Of a stretch of DNA of 20,495 nucleotides, positions 6,898 through 13,707 are shown in pieces. The notes beneath the pieces were generated by a model. It was not told the origin of the DNA. It did not search any database and saw nothing but the letters and a program-made list of their open reading frames with translations. Origin of the DNA: DAIDAN01 sp049303335 (lineage in GTDB: Archaea > Aenigmatarchaeota > Aenigmatarchaeia > Aenigmatarchaeales > DAIDAN01); contig JBAQNA010000050.1 in assembly GCA_049303335.1 (NCBI GenBank), positions 1 through 20,495 on the forward strand, written 5' to 3'. Every line of letters begins with the position of its first letter. Within the stretch, counting starts at the first letter, position 1. The translations under genes were made by a program, and so were the position numbers.

Positions 6898-7293
6898 ATG
6901 GAGACAACGAAAACGTCAATCAAGCACCTGAAGCCGGGGAAGTTCTGCCTCATAGACGGCGAGCCCTGCAGGGTCAAGTCGATAACCACGTCGGTTTCAG
7001 GAAAGCACGGCGCCGCGAAGGCGAGGCTTGAGGCTGTCGGCATTTTTGACGGGAGGAACCGCTCGGTGATAAAGCCAGCGGACAGCGAAATCGACGTGCC
7101 TATAGTGGAGAAAAAAGGCGGGCAGGTCATATCAATAGTCGGCGACACTGCGCAGGTGATGGACATGGAAACCTTTGAGACTTTCGAGTCGCCAGTGCCC
7201 GAGGATTTGAAGGACAAGATAACGCAGGGCTGCGAAGTCCTCTACTGGATTCTGATGGACAGGAAGATGATTGTGCAGGTCAAGAGCGATTAG
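6898..7293 (+). CDS. Translation factor aIF5A
   Basis: 131 residues. aIF5A binds the ribosome and relieves stalled peptide-bond formation. The modification loop SGKHGAAKAR is present with Lys36 as the expected (deoxy)hypusine site. The N-terminal SH3-like part (HLKPGKFCLIDGEPCRVKSI) and the C-terminal OB-fold part (GDTAQVMDMETFETFESPVPEDL) are complete, and the length is typical for archaea. The start follows AGGTTCTAATT. Expression is probably controlled through the structured leader. The modification enzymes are not in this window. Confidence 0.96.
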   Translation: METTKTSIKHLKPGKFCLIDGEPCRVKSITTSVSGKHGAAKARLEAVGIFDGRNRSVIKPADSEIDVPIVEKKGGQVISIVGDTAQVMDMETFETFESPVPEDLKDKITQGCEVLYWILMDRKMIVQVKSD

Positions 7294-7339
7294 AATGCGG
7301 ATTGTCTTTCAGCATCTTCCAAAAGCAGTAAAAAAGAAA

Positions 7340-7870
7340 TTATGCCTGCATTCTATTAACATCTTTGTGCAAGCATTCGGCGAAACCTTTCACAAACTCT
7401 CTCACATTGGGGTTATTTTGCATTGCTTTTAACAGATTTTCTTCTGCGGCTTTTGCTTCTTTTTCCAATCTCTCCGATTCTATTGCGTCTCTTTCCTTTT
7501 CTTGTAGAGTTCTTTCTCTTGGCGCAATATTTATGCTGCCTTTCGGCAGCGGCATGGTCGTATCCCTATCGCTCAAACATTCTTCTATTTCTTTTCTGTC
7601 GGATTCATCGTTAATGCGCTCAAAATTGAACGCCGTAACAACCTTTTCTTTGTAATCTTTTTTGTAAGGCGCCGATGTCGCATAACCCGGAACAACCACA
7701 TAACCGCGATAAAAACCGCTTCCGCAGTGATATTCTAGTTGCTGATAGACTACCGTCCTGCTGTTATGCACCATTATCTGCGGCGAACTTACAGCCTTCC
7801 AAGGCTTATTGACGCCATTTTTATATTCATTCTCCACATTCATTGCAATCCATTCATTATCGTCAGCCAT
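7340..7870 (-). CDS. Hypothetical soluble protein with C-terminal coiled coil
   Basis: 176 residues, MADDNEWIAMNVENEYKNG at the start. The N-terminal two thirds look like a mixed fold (SRTVVYQQLEYHCGSGFYRGYVVVPGY). Residues about 117-150 are a charged helix (TLQEKERDAIESERLEKEAKAAEENLLKAM) likely to form a coiled coil. There is no signal peptide or membrane helix. The start at 7870 follows GCGGTGATTAG, a good Shine-Dalgarno match. Family not recognised. Confidence 0.7.
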   Translation of the reverse strand: MADDNEWIAMNVENEYKNGVNKPWKAVSSPQIMVHNSRTVVYQQLEYHCGSGFYRGYVVVPGYATSAPYKKDYKEKVVTAFNFERINDESDRKEIEECLSDRDTTMPLPKGSINIAPRERTLQEKERDAIESERLEKEAKAAEENLLKAMQNNPNVREFVKGFAECLHKDVNRMQA

Positions 7871-7914
7871 CTAATCACCGCTAAACAATTGGCGCGAAAA
7901 GCATTTAAGCGTTG

Positions 7915-8223
7915 TTAGAAATCCGCCAGCTCTTTTTGGCGCCTTATCGTTTTGAGAAACCGCTTCGGTATTAGCGCGTGCGCTTCCCTGACATTTCTTG
8001 CGCCGTATGTGAAAAGGTAAAAGCCGTCATGGTCGAATTCGCACCAATATCGCGGCGATTCGTCGCTTCTGCTTCTTCTGGCATAACCGAAAATCGAACA
8101 TTCGTTTCCGTATTCGTTAGTGCAATCCTCATTAATGTCAATCGAATACCCGCCGCTTTCGCAGAACTCTTCCAATTCTTTTCTCATTGTCGCAATCTTC
8201 TTTTTCCAGCGTTTTCTTGCCAT
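7915..8223 (-). CDS. Small basic hypothetical protein
   Basis: 102 residues, MARKRWKKKIATMRKELEEFC at the start and FLKTIRRQKELADF at the end. Both ends are basic and helical. The middle has YSIDINEDCTNEYGNECSIFGYARR and RYWCEFDHDGFYLFTYGARN. The frame is open further upstream (to 8265). I chose the ATG at 8223 because CTATATAATC (minus strand, about 8255-8246) lies about 27 nt before it, giving a leaderless mRNA. The upstream ATG at 8238 would be too close to that TATA box. Function unknown. Confidence 0.65.
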   Translation of the reverse strand: MARKRWKKKIATMRKELEEFCESGGYSIDINEDCTNEYGNECSIFGYARRSRSDESPRYWCEFDHDGFYLFTYGARNVREAHALIPKRFLKTIRRQKELADF

Positions 8224-8313
8224 ATATTTTTTTATCATGAAAAGATTATATAGAATGAGCGACAATATTTATCTGCAGCAATTCTTTACCGCAAAAACTA
8301 AAAAGGTGGTTTT

Positions 8314-8901
8314 ATGGCGTTCGAGCCGAAAAATTTTGATAGCCTTATCGGAACGAAAGGGTTCAGCGACCAGCTTCTGAAAAACCATTTCACGCTGTAC
8401 CAGGGATACGTGGCCAACACGAACAAACTGGGCGACGCGCTAAGCGCGTTTTCAAAGGACGGAAAGTTCGGCGCGGAGTTTGCGGAGCTGAAGCGCAGGT
8501 TCGGCTGGGAATTCAGCGGTATGCGGCTTCACGAGCTTTATTTCGGGAACATCACAAAGAACGAAAATGCTTTGGACAAGAACAGCGAGTTCGCAAAACA
8601 GATTGCCAAAGACTTCGGCAGTTATGATAATTGGGAGAAAGACTTCAAAGCGACAGGCGCGATGCGCGGCATCGGCTGGGTCGCGCTTTATTATGATTCC
8701 GCGAGCGAAAAGTTTTTCAACGTCTGGATTAACGAGCACGACGCAGGCCATTTGGCGGGCGCTGTCCCGCTTCTCGTGATGGACGTCTTCGAGCACGCGT
8801 TTATGATCGATTACGGGCTCAAGCGCGCCGACTACATCGAGGCTTTCTTCAAGGCGATTGACTGGAGTGCGGTCAGCAAGAGATTTGAAACTGGCAAATA
8901 G
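8314..8901 (+). CDS. sod: Superoxide dismutase, Fe/Mn family
   Basis: 195 residues. It converts superoxide to oxygen and hydrogen peroxide in the cytoplasm. The four expected metal ligands are visible: His25 (KNHFTLYQGYV), His73 (RLHELYFGN), Asp157 and His161 (DVFEHAF). His142 lies 15 residues before Asp157, where some Fe/Mn enzymes have an outer-sphere His rather than Gln, so metal preference cannot be stated. The length is normal. GGTGG lies before the ATG as Shine-Dalgarno, with a TATA-like AATATTTAT at about 8263-8271. Its presence suggests exposure to oxygen. Confidence 0.95.
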   Translation: MAFEPKNFDSLIGTKGFSDQLLKNHFTLYQGYVANTNKLGDALSAFSKDGKFGAEFAELKRRFGWEFSGMRLHELYFGNITKNENALDKNSEFAKQIAKDFGSYDNWEKDFKATGAMRGIGWVALYYDSASEKFFNVWINEHDAGHLAGAVPLLVMDVFEHAFMIDYGLKRADYIEAFFKAIDWSAVSKRFETGK

Positions 8902-8927
8902 TTCTTGCGCGCCGGACATTTCGAGCC

Positions 8928-8939
8928 TATTTATATTTC
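8928..8939 (+). promoter_or_regulatory. TATA box of the NYN-domain gene
   Basis: CTATTTATATTT predicts transcription from about 8960, leaving a leader of about 96 nt, nearly the same length as that of aIF5A. Confidence 0.5.
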
Positions 8940-8959
8940 GCATTTTAAGCTTATTCTGA

Positions 8960-9055
8960 TAAAATCCGATATGGAGGGAGGCGCACGGAACAGAATGTTC
9001 CGGCGTAGCCGAAAACCTTTGGTTTTCGTGCCTATCGGAACCGCAGGTTCTAATT
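8960..9055 (+). promoter_or_regulatory. Structured leader of the NYN-domain gene
   Basis: TCCGATA (8965-8971) can pair with TATCGGA (9033-9039), enclosing two hairpins: CGGAACA/TGTTCCG (8986-9002) and CGAAAACC/GGTTTTCG (9010-9028). A third hairpin, GAACC/GGTTC (9038-9050), would bury the AGGT Shine-Dalgarno sequence and overlaps the enclosing stem, so the two cannot fully coexist. The outer blocks match the aIF5A leader. Switching is inferred. Confidence 0.55.
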
Positions 9056-9511
9056 ATGCTAGGTTTTGGCAACAAGAAAGAGAGGGAAAGAAAGAACGTG
9101 GCGCTGTTCGTGGACGGCCCGAACATGATTCGCAAAGAGTTCGGGATGGACTTGGACGTGCTCCGCAAGAGGGTTGAAAAGTACGGAAGGATAGTCATAG
9201 GAAAGGTTTTCCTGAACCAGTTCGCGCCGGAGAAGCTGATAGAAGCCGTGGCGAACCAGGGATTCGACCCGGTCATAGCGCTCGGCGAGCAGGACGACAA
9301 GTCCGACGTTGACGTTGCCGTGGCGGTTGCCGCGATGGAAGCTGTGTACAACAAGAACGTTGACGTTATCGCCCTTGCCACAAGGGACGCCGATTTTCTT
9401 GCGCTTCTGCAGAAAGTGAAAGAGCACGGCAAGCTGACCGTTCTTATCGCTTACGAGACCGCTCTGGGAACTTCTTTGAGGAACGCCGCGGATTTTGTGG
9501 AGATAATGTAA
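9056..9511 (+). CDS. NYN-domain putative ribonuclease (LabA/DUF88-like)
   Basis: 151 residues. NYN domains are PIN-like metal-dependent RNases. Motifs are ALFVDGPNM with Asp20, DDKSDVDVAVAVAAMEAVYN with Asp84 and Asp86, and ALATRDADFLALLQKV with Asp111 and Asp113. These acidic residues form the expected active site. A short basic tail (GNKKERERKN) precedes the domain. It matches the single-domain archaeal proteins of this family, whose RNA target is not established. The start follows AGGTTCTAATT. The DsrE-like gene begins 22 nt after the stop and is probably co-transcribed. Confidence 0.88.
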   Translation: MLGFGNKKERERKNVALFVDGPNMIRKEFGMDLDVLRKRVEKYGRIVIGKVFLNQFAPEKLIEAVANQGFDPVIALGEQDDKSDVDVAVAVAAMEAVYNKNVDVIALATRDADFLALLQKVKEHGKLTVLIAYETALGTSLRNAADFVEIM

Positions 9512-9533
9512 ATAATATTTTAAAGGGAAAAAT

Positions 9534-9854
9534 ATGAAAATAGGGGTTATAATCAGCCAAAACGATTCTGAAACCGTGTGGAATGCGTTCAGGCTTGGAA
9601 ATTTTTCATTGGATAAACAGCATAGCGTTAAAATTTTTCTTATCGGAAAGGGTGTTGAATATGAAGAAATTAATGATAAAAATTTCAACATTAAAGAAAT
9701 GGCGAAAAGATTTTTGAACGGCGGCGGCAAAATTTTTGCCTGCGGAACCTGCCTTAAATCAAGGCACAAGGAAGGCACGGCTGTTTGCCCGTTATCAACA
9801 ATGCAGGATTTATTGAACATTGTGGAAGAATCGGATAAGATTATTTCATTCTAG
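9534..9854 (+). CDS. DsrE-like sulfur-relay family protein
   Basis: 106 residues. DsrE/DsrF/YchN-type proteins are small alpha/beta proteins that carry sulfur on a cysteine or serve related redox roles. The start MKIGVIISQNDSETVWNAFRLGNFSL and the segment FACGTCLKSR with Cys70 and Cys73, then AVCPLSTMQDL (Cys85) and SDKIISF at the end, are typical. Cys70/Cys73 are the candidate active residues. AAAGGG lies before the ATG. It follows the NYN gene closely. No sulfur-metabolism genes are nearby, so the role is open. Confidence 0.82.
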   Translation: MKIGVIISQNDSETVWNAFRLGNFSLDKQHSVKIFLIGKGVEYEEINDKNFNIKEMAKRFLNGGGKIFACGTCLKSRHKEGTAVCPLSTMQDLLNIVEESDKIISF

Positions 9855-9856
9855 GT

Positions 9857-9886
9857 GAAGCACCCTCGATTATGCTTCGTATTTTT
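9857..9886 (+). terminator. Hairpin and T-run after the DsrE-like gene
   Basis: GAAGCA (9857-9862) pairs with TGCTTC (9873-9878), followed by T5 at 9882-9886. It begins 2 nt after the stop codon, a plausible end for the NYN-DsrE transcript. Confidence 0.5.
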
Positions 9887-9923
9887 CATAAAAACTTATA
9901 AATCGGAATAAGTATTAATTCTT

Positions 9924-10364
9924 ATGAGAGAAGATAGTATTCACAAGATAGAAGTCCACGTTGCCGGCTTTTGCTTTGATGGCAATAAAGTTCTTGTTCT
10001 GAAGCGTTCGCCCTCAAGAAAAATTTATCCGAATCTCTGGGAATGCGGCGGCGGAGCTGTTTGGCCGGGCGAGAATTTCGAGGAAGCCCTCAAAAGGGAG
10101 ATGAAAGACGAGGCCGGCGTGATTGTGAAGCCGGTTATGTCTTTGAAAACATACCAGATTATTGTTTCTGATTCAGAGCAGAAAAATATTCCGGGATTAA
10201 GATTTGTATGCAAATTCCTCGGCTTTGTGAACGGAAAAGAGCCTCAAATAAGCGCGGAGCACACGGAATGGAAGTGGATTGCTGTTGACAAGCTGGACGG
10301 GCTTGATTTCATTCCGGGAGTGAAAGAAGATATCAAAGAGGCTTATTCTGCGTTGAGTAAGTGA
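9924..10364 (+). CDS. Nudix hydrolase
   Basis: 146 residues. Nudix enzymes hydrolyse nucleoside diphosphates linked to another moiety. The Nudix box lies at about residues 44-65: GAVWPGE-NFEEALK-REMKDEAGV, fitting GX5EX7REUXEEXGU except that the first E of the EE pair is Asp. HVAGFCFDGNKVLVLKRS before it and EWKWIAVDKLDGLDFIPG after it complete the fold. Such short domains act on many substrates (for example oxidised nucleotides or ADP-ribose), and nothing here decides between them. CTTATAAATC (9895-9904) is centred 25 nt upstream, so it is probably leaderless. Confidence 0.9.
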   Translation: MREDSIHKIEVHVAGFCFDGNKVLVLKRSPSRKIYPNLWECGGGAVWPGENFEEALKREMKDEAGVIVKPVMSLKTYQIIVSDSEQKNIPGLRFVCKFLGFVNGKEPQISAEHTEWKWIAVDKLDGLDFIPGVKEDIKEAYSALSK

Positions 10365-10397
10365 TTTAAATATTTCTATATCATAACATACTTCAGT

Positions 10398-10651
10398 GCC
10401 GTCGTAGCGAAGCTCGGTTTAACGCGCCAGACTTGAGGCCAGATATGCTGAATCCAGTTTGTCTGGAAGATGATTGATGCGCTTGGGCGGCGGGTTCCGC
10501 AAGGAGCTTCCAAGCAAATCTTAAGTAAAGATATCTGGTGTCCGTAAGGGCACGCAGGTAAGCTTTTTTCTTTCAAAGAAAAAAGCTTAAGCAAAAAAGA
10601 AGAAAAAAGCTCTGCAATCAAAAAAGCAGGAATTTCCTGCCGACGGCGCCA
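10398..10651 (+). tRNA. tRNA-Ser (UGA anticodon) with three inferred introns
   Basis: Acceptor GCCGTCG pairs with CGACGGC, followed by G73 and encoded CCA, as expected for tRNA-Ser. The anticodon stem CCAGA (10427-10431) pairs with TCTGG (10534-10538), anticodon TGA at 10434-10436. A long variable arm TGTCC-GTAA-GGGCA (10539-10552) confirms class II. The T-stem is GCAGG (10554-10558) and CCTGC (10636-10640). Inferred introns are 10438-10532 (37/38, 95 nt), 10560-10617 (54/55, 58 nt) and 10623-10634 (59/60, 12 nt). The exons sum to 89 nt with T-loop TTCAAAT. The 54/55 site is textbook: exon GCAG pairs with intron CTGC, inner helix AGCTTTTTTC/GAAAAAAGCT, bulges GT|A and AA|T. The 12-nt intron is the least certain. 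Confidence 0.9.
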
Positions 10652-10691
10652 ATAATACATATTAAGAGAAAAACGAACTTTAAGTGATTAT

Positions 10692-11267
10692 ATGTCTCTT
10701 TTAGATAGTATTACTGATAATTTAGGTTTGGGTTTTCTTTTATTAGTCATAGTACTCTTTGCATCAATGGAAAAATATCCTTTGGCTCTTGCTTCTCTTA
10801 ACAATGCATCTATTTCTGTATCCGGAATATTTTTGGCATTTATCAGTATTTTTTACTCTCTGATTCTAGCTAAGAAGTTCAAACAAAAACGTGAAACAAT
10901 GTTCATACAAAATCTTAACGATTTTTTACAAAAAATAACAGAAAAAGTAGATCTTATAAAAAGATTAATTCCTGTAAAAGACAATTCAGAAAAATTCTAC
11001 AATAAGAATGAGATATTCAAAGTATTAGATAAAATTGCAGAAGATACACAATCTTTTTCATCTCGTATAAAGGAAATTGATGCCGAAAATTATCTTTTCA
11101 AAGCATTTTTATTTTTCTCAATATCAATAATAATGAGTCTTATATCTCCTTTGTTAAAAGCCTTATGGCAATATCCTTTAATAGATGTAATTGTGTTAAT
11201 ACTTCTATTATGTGGAATCAATAATTCTTTTTCATTAGTAAATCTTTGGAGAAAACTAAATATATAA
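10692..11267 (+). CDS. AT-rich membrane protein, unknown function
   Basis: 191 residues. Two N-terminal membrane helices (LGFLLLVIVLFASM and ISVSGIFLAFISIFYSLIL) are followed by a helical, charged soluble segment of about 80 residues (KFKQKRETMF to EIDAENYLF) and two C-terminal helices (FLFFSISIIMSLISPLL and PLIDVIVLILLLCGI). The layout resembles small membrane-anchored coiled-coil proteins, but no family is recognised. GTGAT precedes the ATG. The gene begins 41 nt after tRNA-Ser, is strikingly A+T-rich compared with its neighbours and runs convergently into ppsA with a 9-nt gap. Confidence 0.7.
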   Translation: MSLLDSITDNLGLGFLLLVIVLFASMEKYPLALASLNNASISVSGIFLAFISIFYSLILAKKFKQKRETMFIQNLNDFLQKITEKVDLIKRLIPVKDNSEKFYNKNEIFKVLDKIAEDTQSFSSRIKEIDAENYLFKAFLFFSISIIMSLISPLLKALWQYPLIDVIVLILLLCGINNSFSLVNLWRKLNI

Positions 11268-11276
11268 AGAATAATT

Positions 11277-13661
11277 TTACCCATTCTTCGCCCTTCTAAT
11301 CCCATCAAGAATCAGCTTTCTCTCCGCCAGCGCGGCCGTTTGCCTGATTTTGTCTACCGCGTCGATATTAGCCGAGAGCGAGTCAATGCCGTAGCCGACA
11401 AGTATCTCAGCCATCTTCGGGTTGCTGCCTTCCTCGCCGCAGATGCTTGACTCTACGCCGTATTTCCTGCAAATCTTGATGACTTCCCTGAAAAGCCGCA
11501 AGACAGCGGGATGGAACGAGTTGAATATTTTCGCGAGGCTTTCGTTGTTCCTGTCCACGGCGAGCGTGGTTTGCGTCAGGTCGTTGCTTCCGAAGGAAAC
11601 AAAATCAATTCCTTCCTTGCAGAATTCTTCCATCGTAAGCGCGCAGGCCGGCGTCTCGCACATTATTCCGAACTTGAAGGAATCCGGCATCCCGAATTCT
11701 TTCGCTATCTGCTTCGCTTTTTTCAGCTCGTCAACGCTTATCACAAACGGCAGCATCACTTTCACGTTCGTCAGCCCGTCCTCATGCAGTTTTTTGAAAG
11801 CGGAAAGCTGCGCCTTGAATATTTCAACCTCGTCAAGGTCGCGCCTTATTCCGTGCCAGCCGAGCATCGGGTTGTCCTCTTTCTTCTCGTTCTCGCCGCC
11901 TTTCATATGGCGGAACTCGTCGGTCCGGACATCAAGCGTGCGAACCCAGACGGGTTTCGGGAAAAACGCTTTTGCTATCGTCCCGATTTTCTCGACAAGT
12001 ATCCGCGTCAGTTCCTCGGATTTTCCGTCGCGTATGTACTGGAAAGGGTGTGTGCCCGCTTCCGTCATCACGTGCTCAAGCCTCATCAGCCCGACGCCGT
12101 CCGCTTTTTTCGCCAGCTCCTCGAGATGCTGCGGGAACGCGAGATTGACTTTTACCTGCGTGGCTGTCAATAATGATTGAGTTTCCATAGCGGAAACGCT
12201 GGATGGATTGACTGACAAATTATTTTCAATATTGTTCGCTTTCTCGCTTGCCGATAATGCGATTGCTCCGTCGTAAACAATTCCGTTCGTCGCGTCAACA
12301 GTCACGATTTGCCCGTCTTTCAAAACTTCCGTCGCGTTAACGGTGCCGACAACCGCGGGAACGCCGAGCTCGCGCGAAACGATTGCCGCATGCGACGTAA
12401 CGCCTCCGCGATTCGTGACAATCGCCGCAGCCTTTTCCATCGCGGGAACGAAATCCGGATTCGTCATCTCCGTCACGAGAACGTCGCCCTTCTCGATCTT
12501 GTTGATGTCGCCAAGTCCCGTGACTATCTTTACAATTCCCGAGCCTACTCCGGGAGATACACCCATTCCACGCAATAAGACTTGATTTGCATTATGCGCA
12601 ATCTGGTTTGCTTCCCTGTTCGCATCTTCATGCGTCCCGGAATTTTTATTATCGATTTTATTTCCATCCTTGTTGTCGGCAAAAAATGTCACCGCGCGGG
12701 ATTGCACGATGTAAATTTTTCCGCGCTCTATCGCGTATTCGATATCCTGCGGAAACCCGTAGTGCTGCTCTATCTTCTTTCCGTATGCAGCTATCTTCAC
12801 GACTTCCGCGTCTGTCAGAACCTGCGCGTTGATGCGCTCCTGATTGACATTTCTTTTTATAGTTTTTCCGTCCTGCCCGCGAACCCGTTCGATGAGTTTG
12901 TTTCCTATTTTTCTGTCGAGAATCGCGCCGCTGCTCTTGTCGACGATATAAGTGTCCGGCGTGACCTCGCCCTGCACGATGGTTTCGCCCAAACCCCAGA
13001 CTGCCTCGACCGTTATGTTGTTCTCCGATGTGACCGGGTTTATCGAGAACATCACGCCGCTTTTTTCCGAATTCACCATCCTCTGGATTATGACGCTTAT
13101 GCCCGCCTCCTGCGGAAGGCTGTGCTTGTGCCTGTAGTAGATTGCGCGCTCCGTGAAAAGCGAAGCCCAGCATTTCTGCACCGCGAGCGCGACGCTGTCC
13201 AGCCCTTTTATGTTCAGGAAAGTTTCCTGCTGCCCAGCGGACGACGCGCCTTTCACGTCTTCCGTGACCGCTGACGAGCGCACCGCGACAAAAGGCTTCT
13301 CGTCGATATTGAGAAAATCAATCGAGCGTATTCCCACGTCGTTGCCCAATCCCTCATATGCCTTTTTTATCTCGTCCCTCACGGACGGCGGCATCTTCGC
13401 GCCGATAACCATTGCCTTTATTTTCTCGGACGTATCTTTCAGGCTGTCGAAATTCGAGAAGTCTGTGCCGTTTATAGTCTCAAGAACTTTCTCCCTCAAA
13501 TTGTTTTCGTCAATAAATCTCTCGTAAGCGTTCACGGTTATGAAGAAACATTCCGGCACGGGAAAGCCGGCATTGGTAAGCTCCGCAAGGTTCGCGCCCT
13601 TTCCGCCCGCCTCTTTCACATCCTCCTTGCCCAGCTGGTTGGGATATTTTACGAATAGCAT
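11277..13661 (-). CDS. ppsA: Phosphoenolpyruvate synthase (pyruvate, water dikinase)
   Basis: 794 residues. It makes PEP from pyruvate and ATP (giving AMP and phosphate), the entry to gluconeogenesis; in some archaea it may run in reverse. The N-terminal ATP-binding domain has GGKGANLAEL (19-28) and VAVRSSAVTEDVKGASSAGQQETFLN (125-150). The swivelling phosphohistidine is His424 in RGGVTSHAAIVSRELGVPAVVG. The C-terminal PEP/pyruvate barrel has GFRD-like GWHGIRRDLD, FGSNDLTQ and the catalytic Cys741 in SSICGEEGSNP. Two Asn-rich linkers (about 329-360 and 472-500) flank the swivel domain. TATA-like TTTATTAAA is about 25 nt upstream of the ATG, suggesting a leaderless mRNA. Confidence 0.96.
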   Translation of the reverse strand: MLFVKYPNQLGKEDVKEAGGKGANLAELTNAGFPVPECFFITVNAYERFIDENNLREKVLETINGTDFSNFDSLKDTSEKIKAMVIGAKMPPSVRDEIKKAYEGLGNDVGIRSIDFLNIDEKPFVAVRSSAVTEDVKGASSAGQQETFLNIKGLDSVALAVQKCWASLFTERAIYYRHKHSLPQEAGISVIIQRMVNSEKSGVMFSINPVTSENNITVEAVWGLGETIVQGEVTPDTYIVDKSSGAILDRKIGNKLIERVRGQDGKTIKRNVNQERINAQVLTDAEVVKIAAYGKKIEQHYGFPQDIEYAIERGKIYIVQSRAVTFFADNKDGNKIDNKNSGTHEDANREANQIAHNANQVLLRGMGVSPGVGSGIVKIVTGLGDINKIEKGDVLVTEMTNPDFVPAMEKAAAIVTNRGGVTSHAAIVSRELGVPAVVGTVNATEVLKDGQIVTVDATNGIVYDGAIALSASEKANNIENNLSVNPSSVSAMETQSLLTATQVKVNLAFPQHLEELAKKADGVGLMRLEHVMTEAGTHPFQYIRDGKSEELTRILVEKIGTIAKAFFPKPVWVRTLDVRTDEFRHMKGGENEKKEDNPMLGWHGIRRDLDEVEIFKAQLSAFKKLHEDGLTNVKVMLPFVISVDELKKAKQIAKEFGMPDSFKFGIMCETPACALTMEEFCKEGIDFVSFGSNDLTQTTLAVDRNNESLAKIFNSFHPAVLRLFREVIKICRKYGVESSICGEEGSNPKMAEILVGYGIDSLSANIDAVDKIRQTAALAERKLILDGIRRAKNG

Positions 13662-13707
13662 AAGACTATTTTGAAAAACCGTTTAATAAAGGTTTTCGAT
13701 TTTTATA

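Noticed and set aside
8452..9432. 326-codon minus-strand frame across SOD and the NYN gene
   Set aside because: It covers two well-supported genes on the other strand and their intergenic leader; composition is that of an antisense frame.
10438..10532. Box C/D guide RNA inside the tRNA-Ser intron (GATGATT and CTGA words)
   Set aside because: The C box is imperfect, the order of CTGA and GATGATT is wrong for a simple guide, and no terminal stem brings the boxes together.
10376..10660. 94-codon minus-strand frame
   Set aside because: It lies wholly over the intron-containing tRNA-Ser gene, which explains the sequence.
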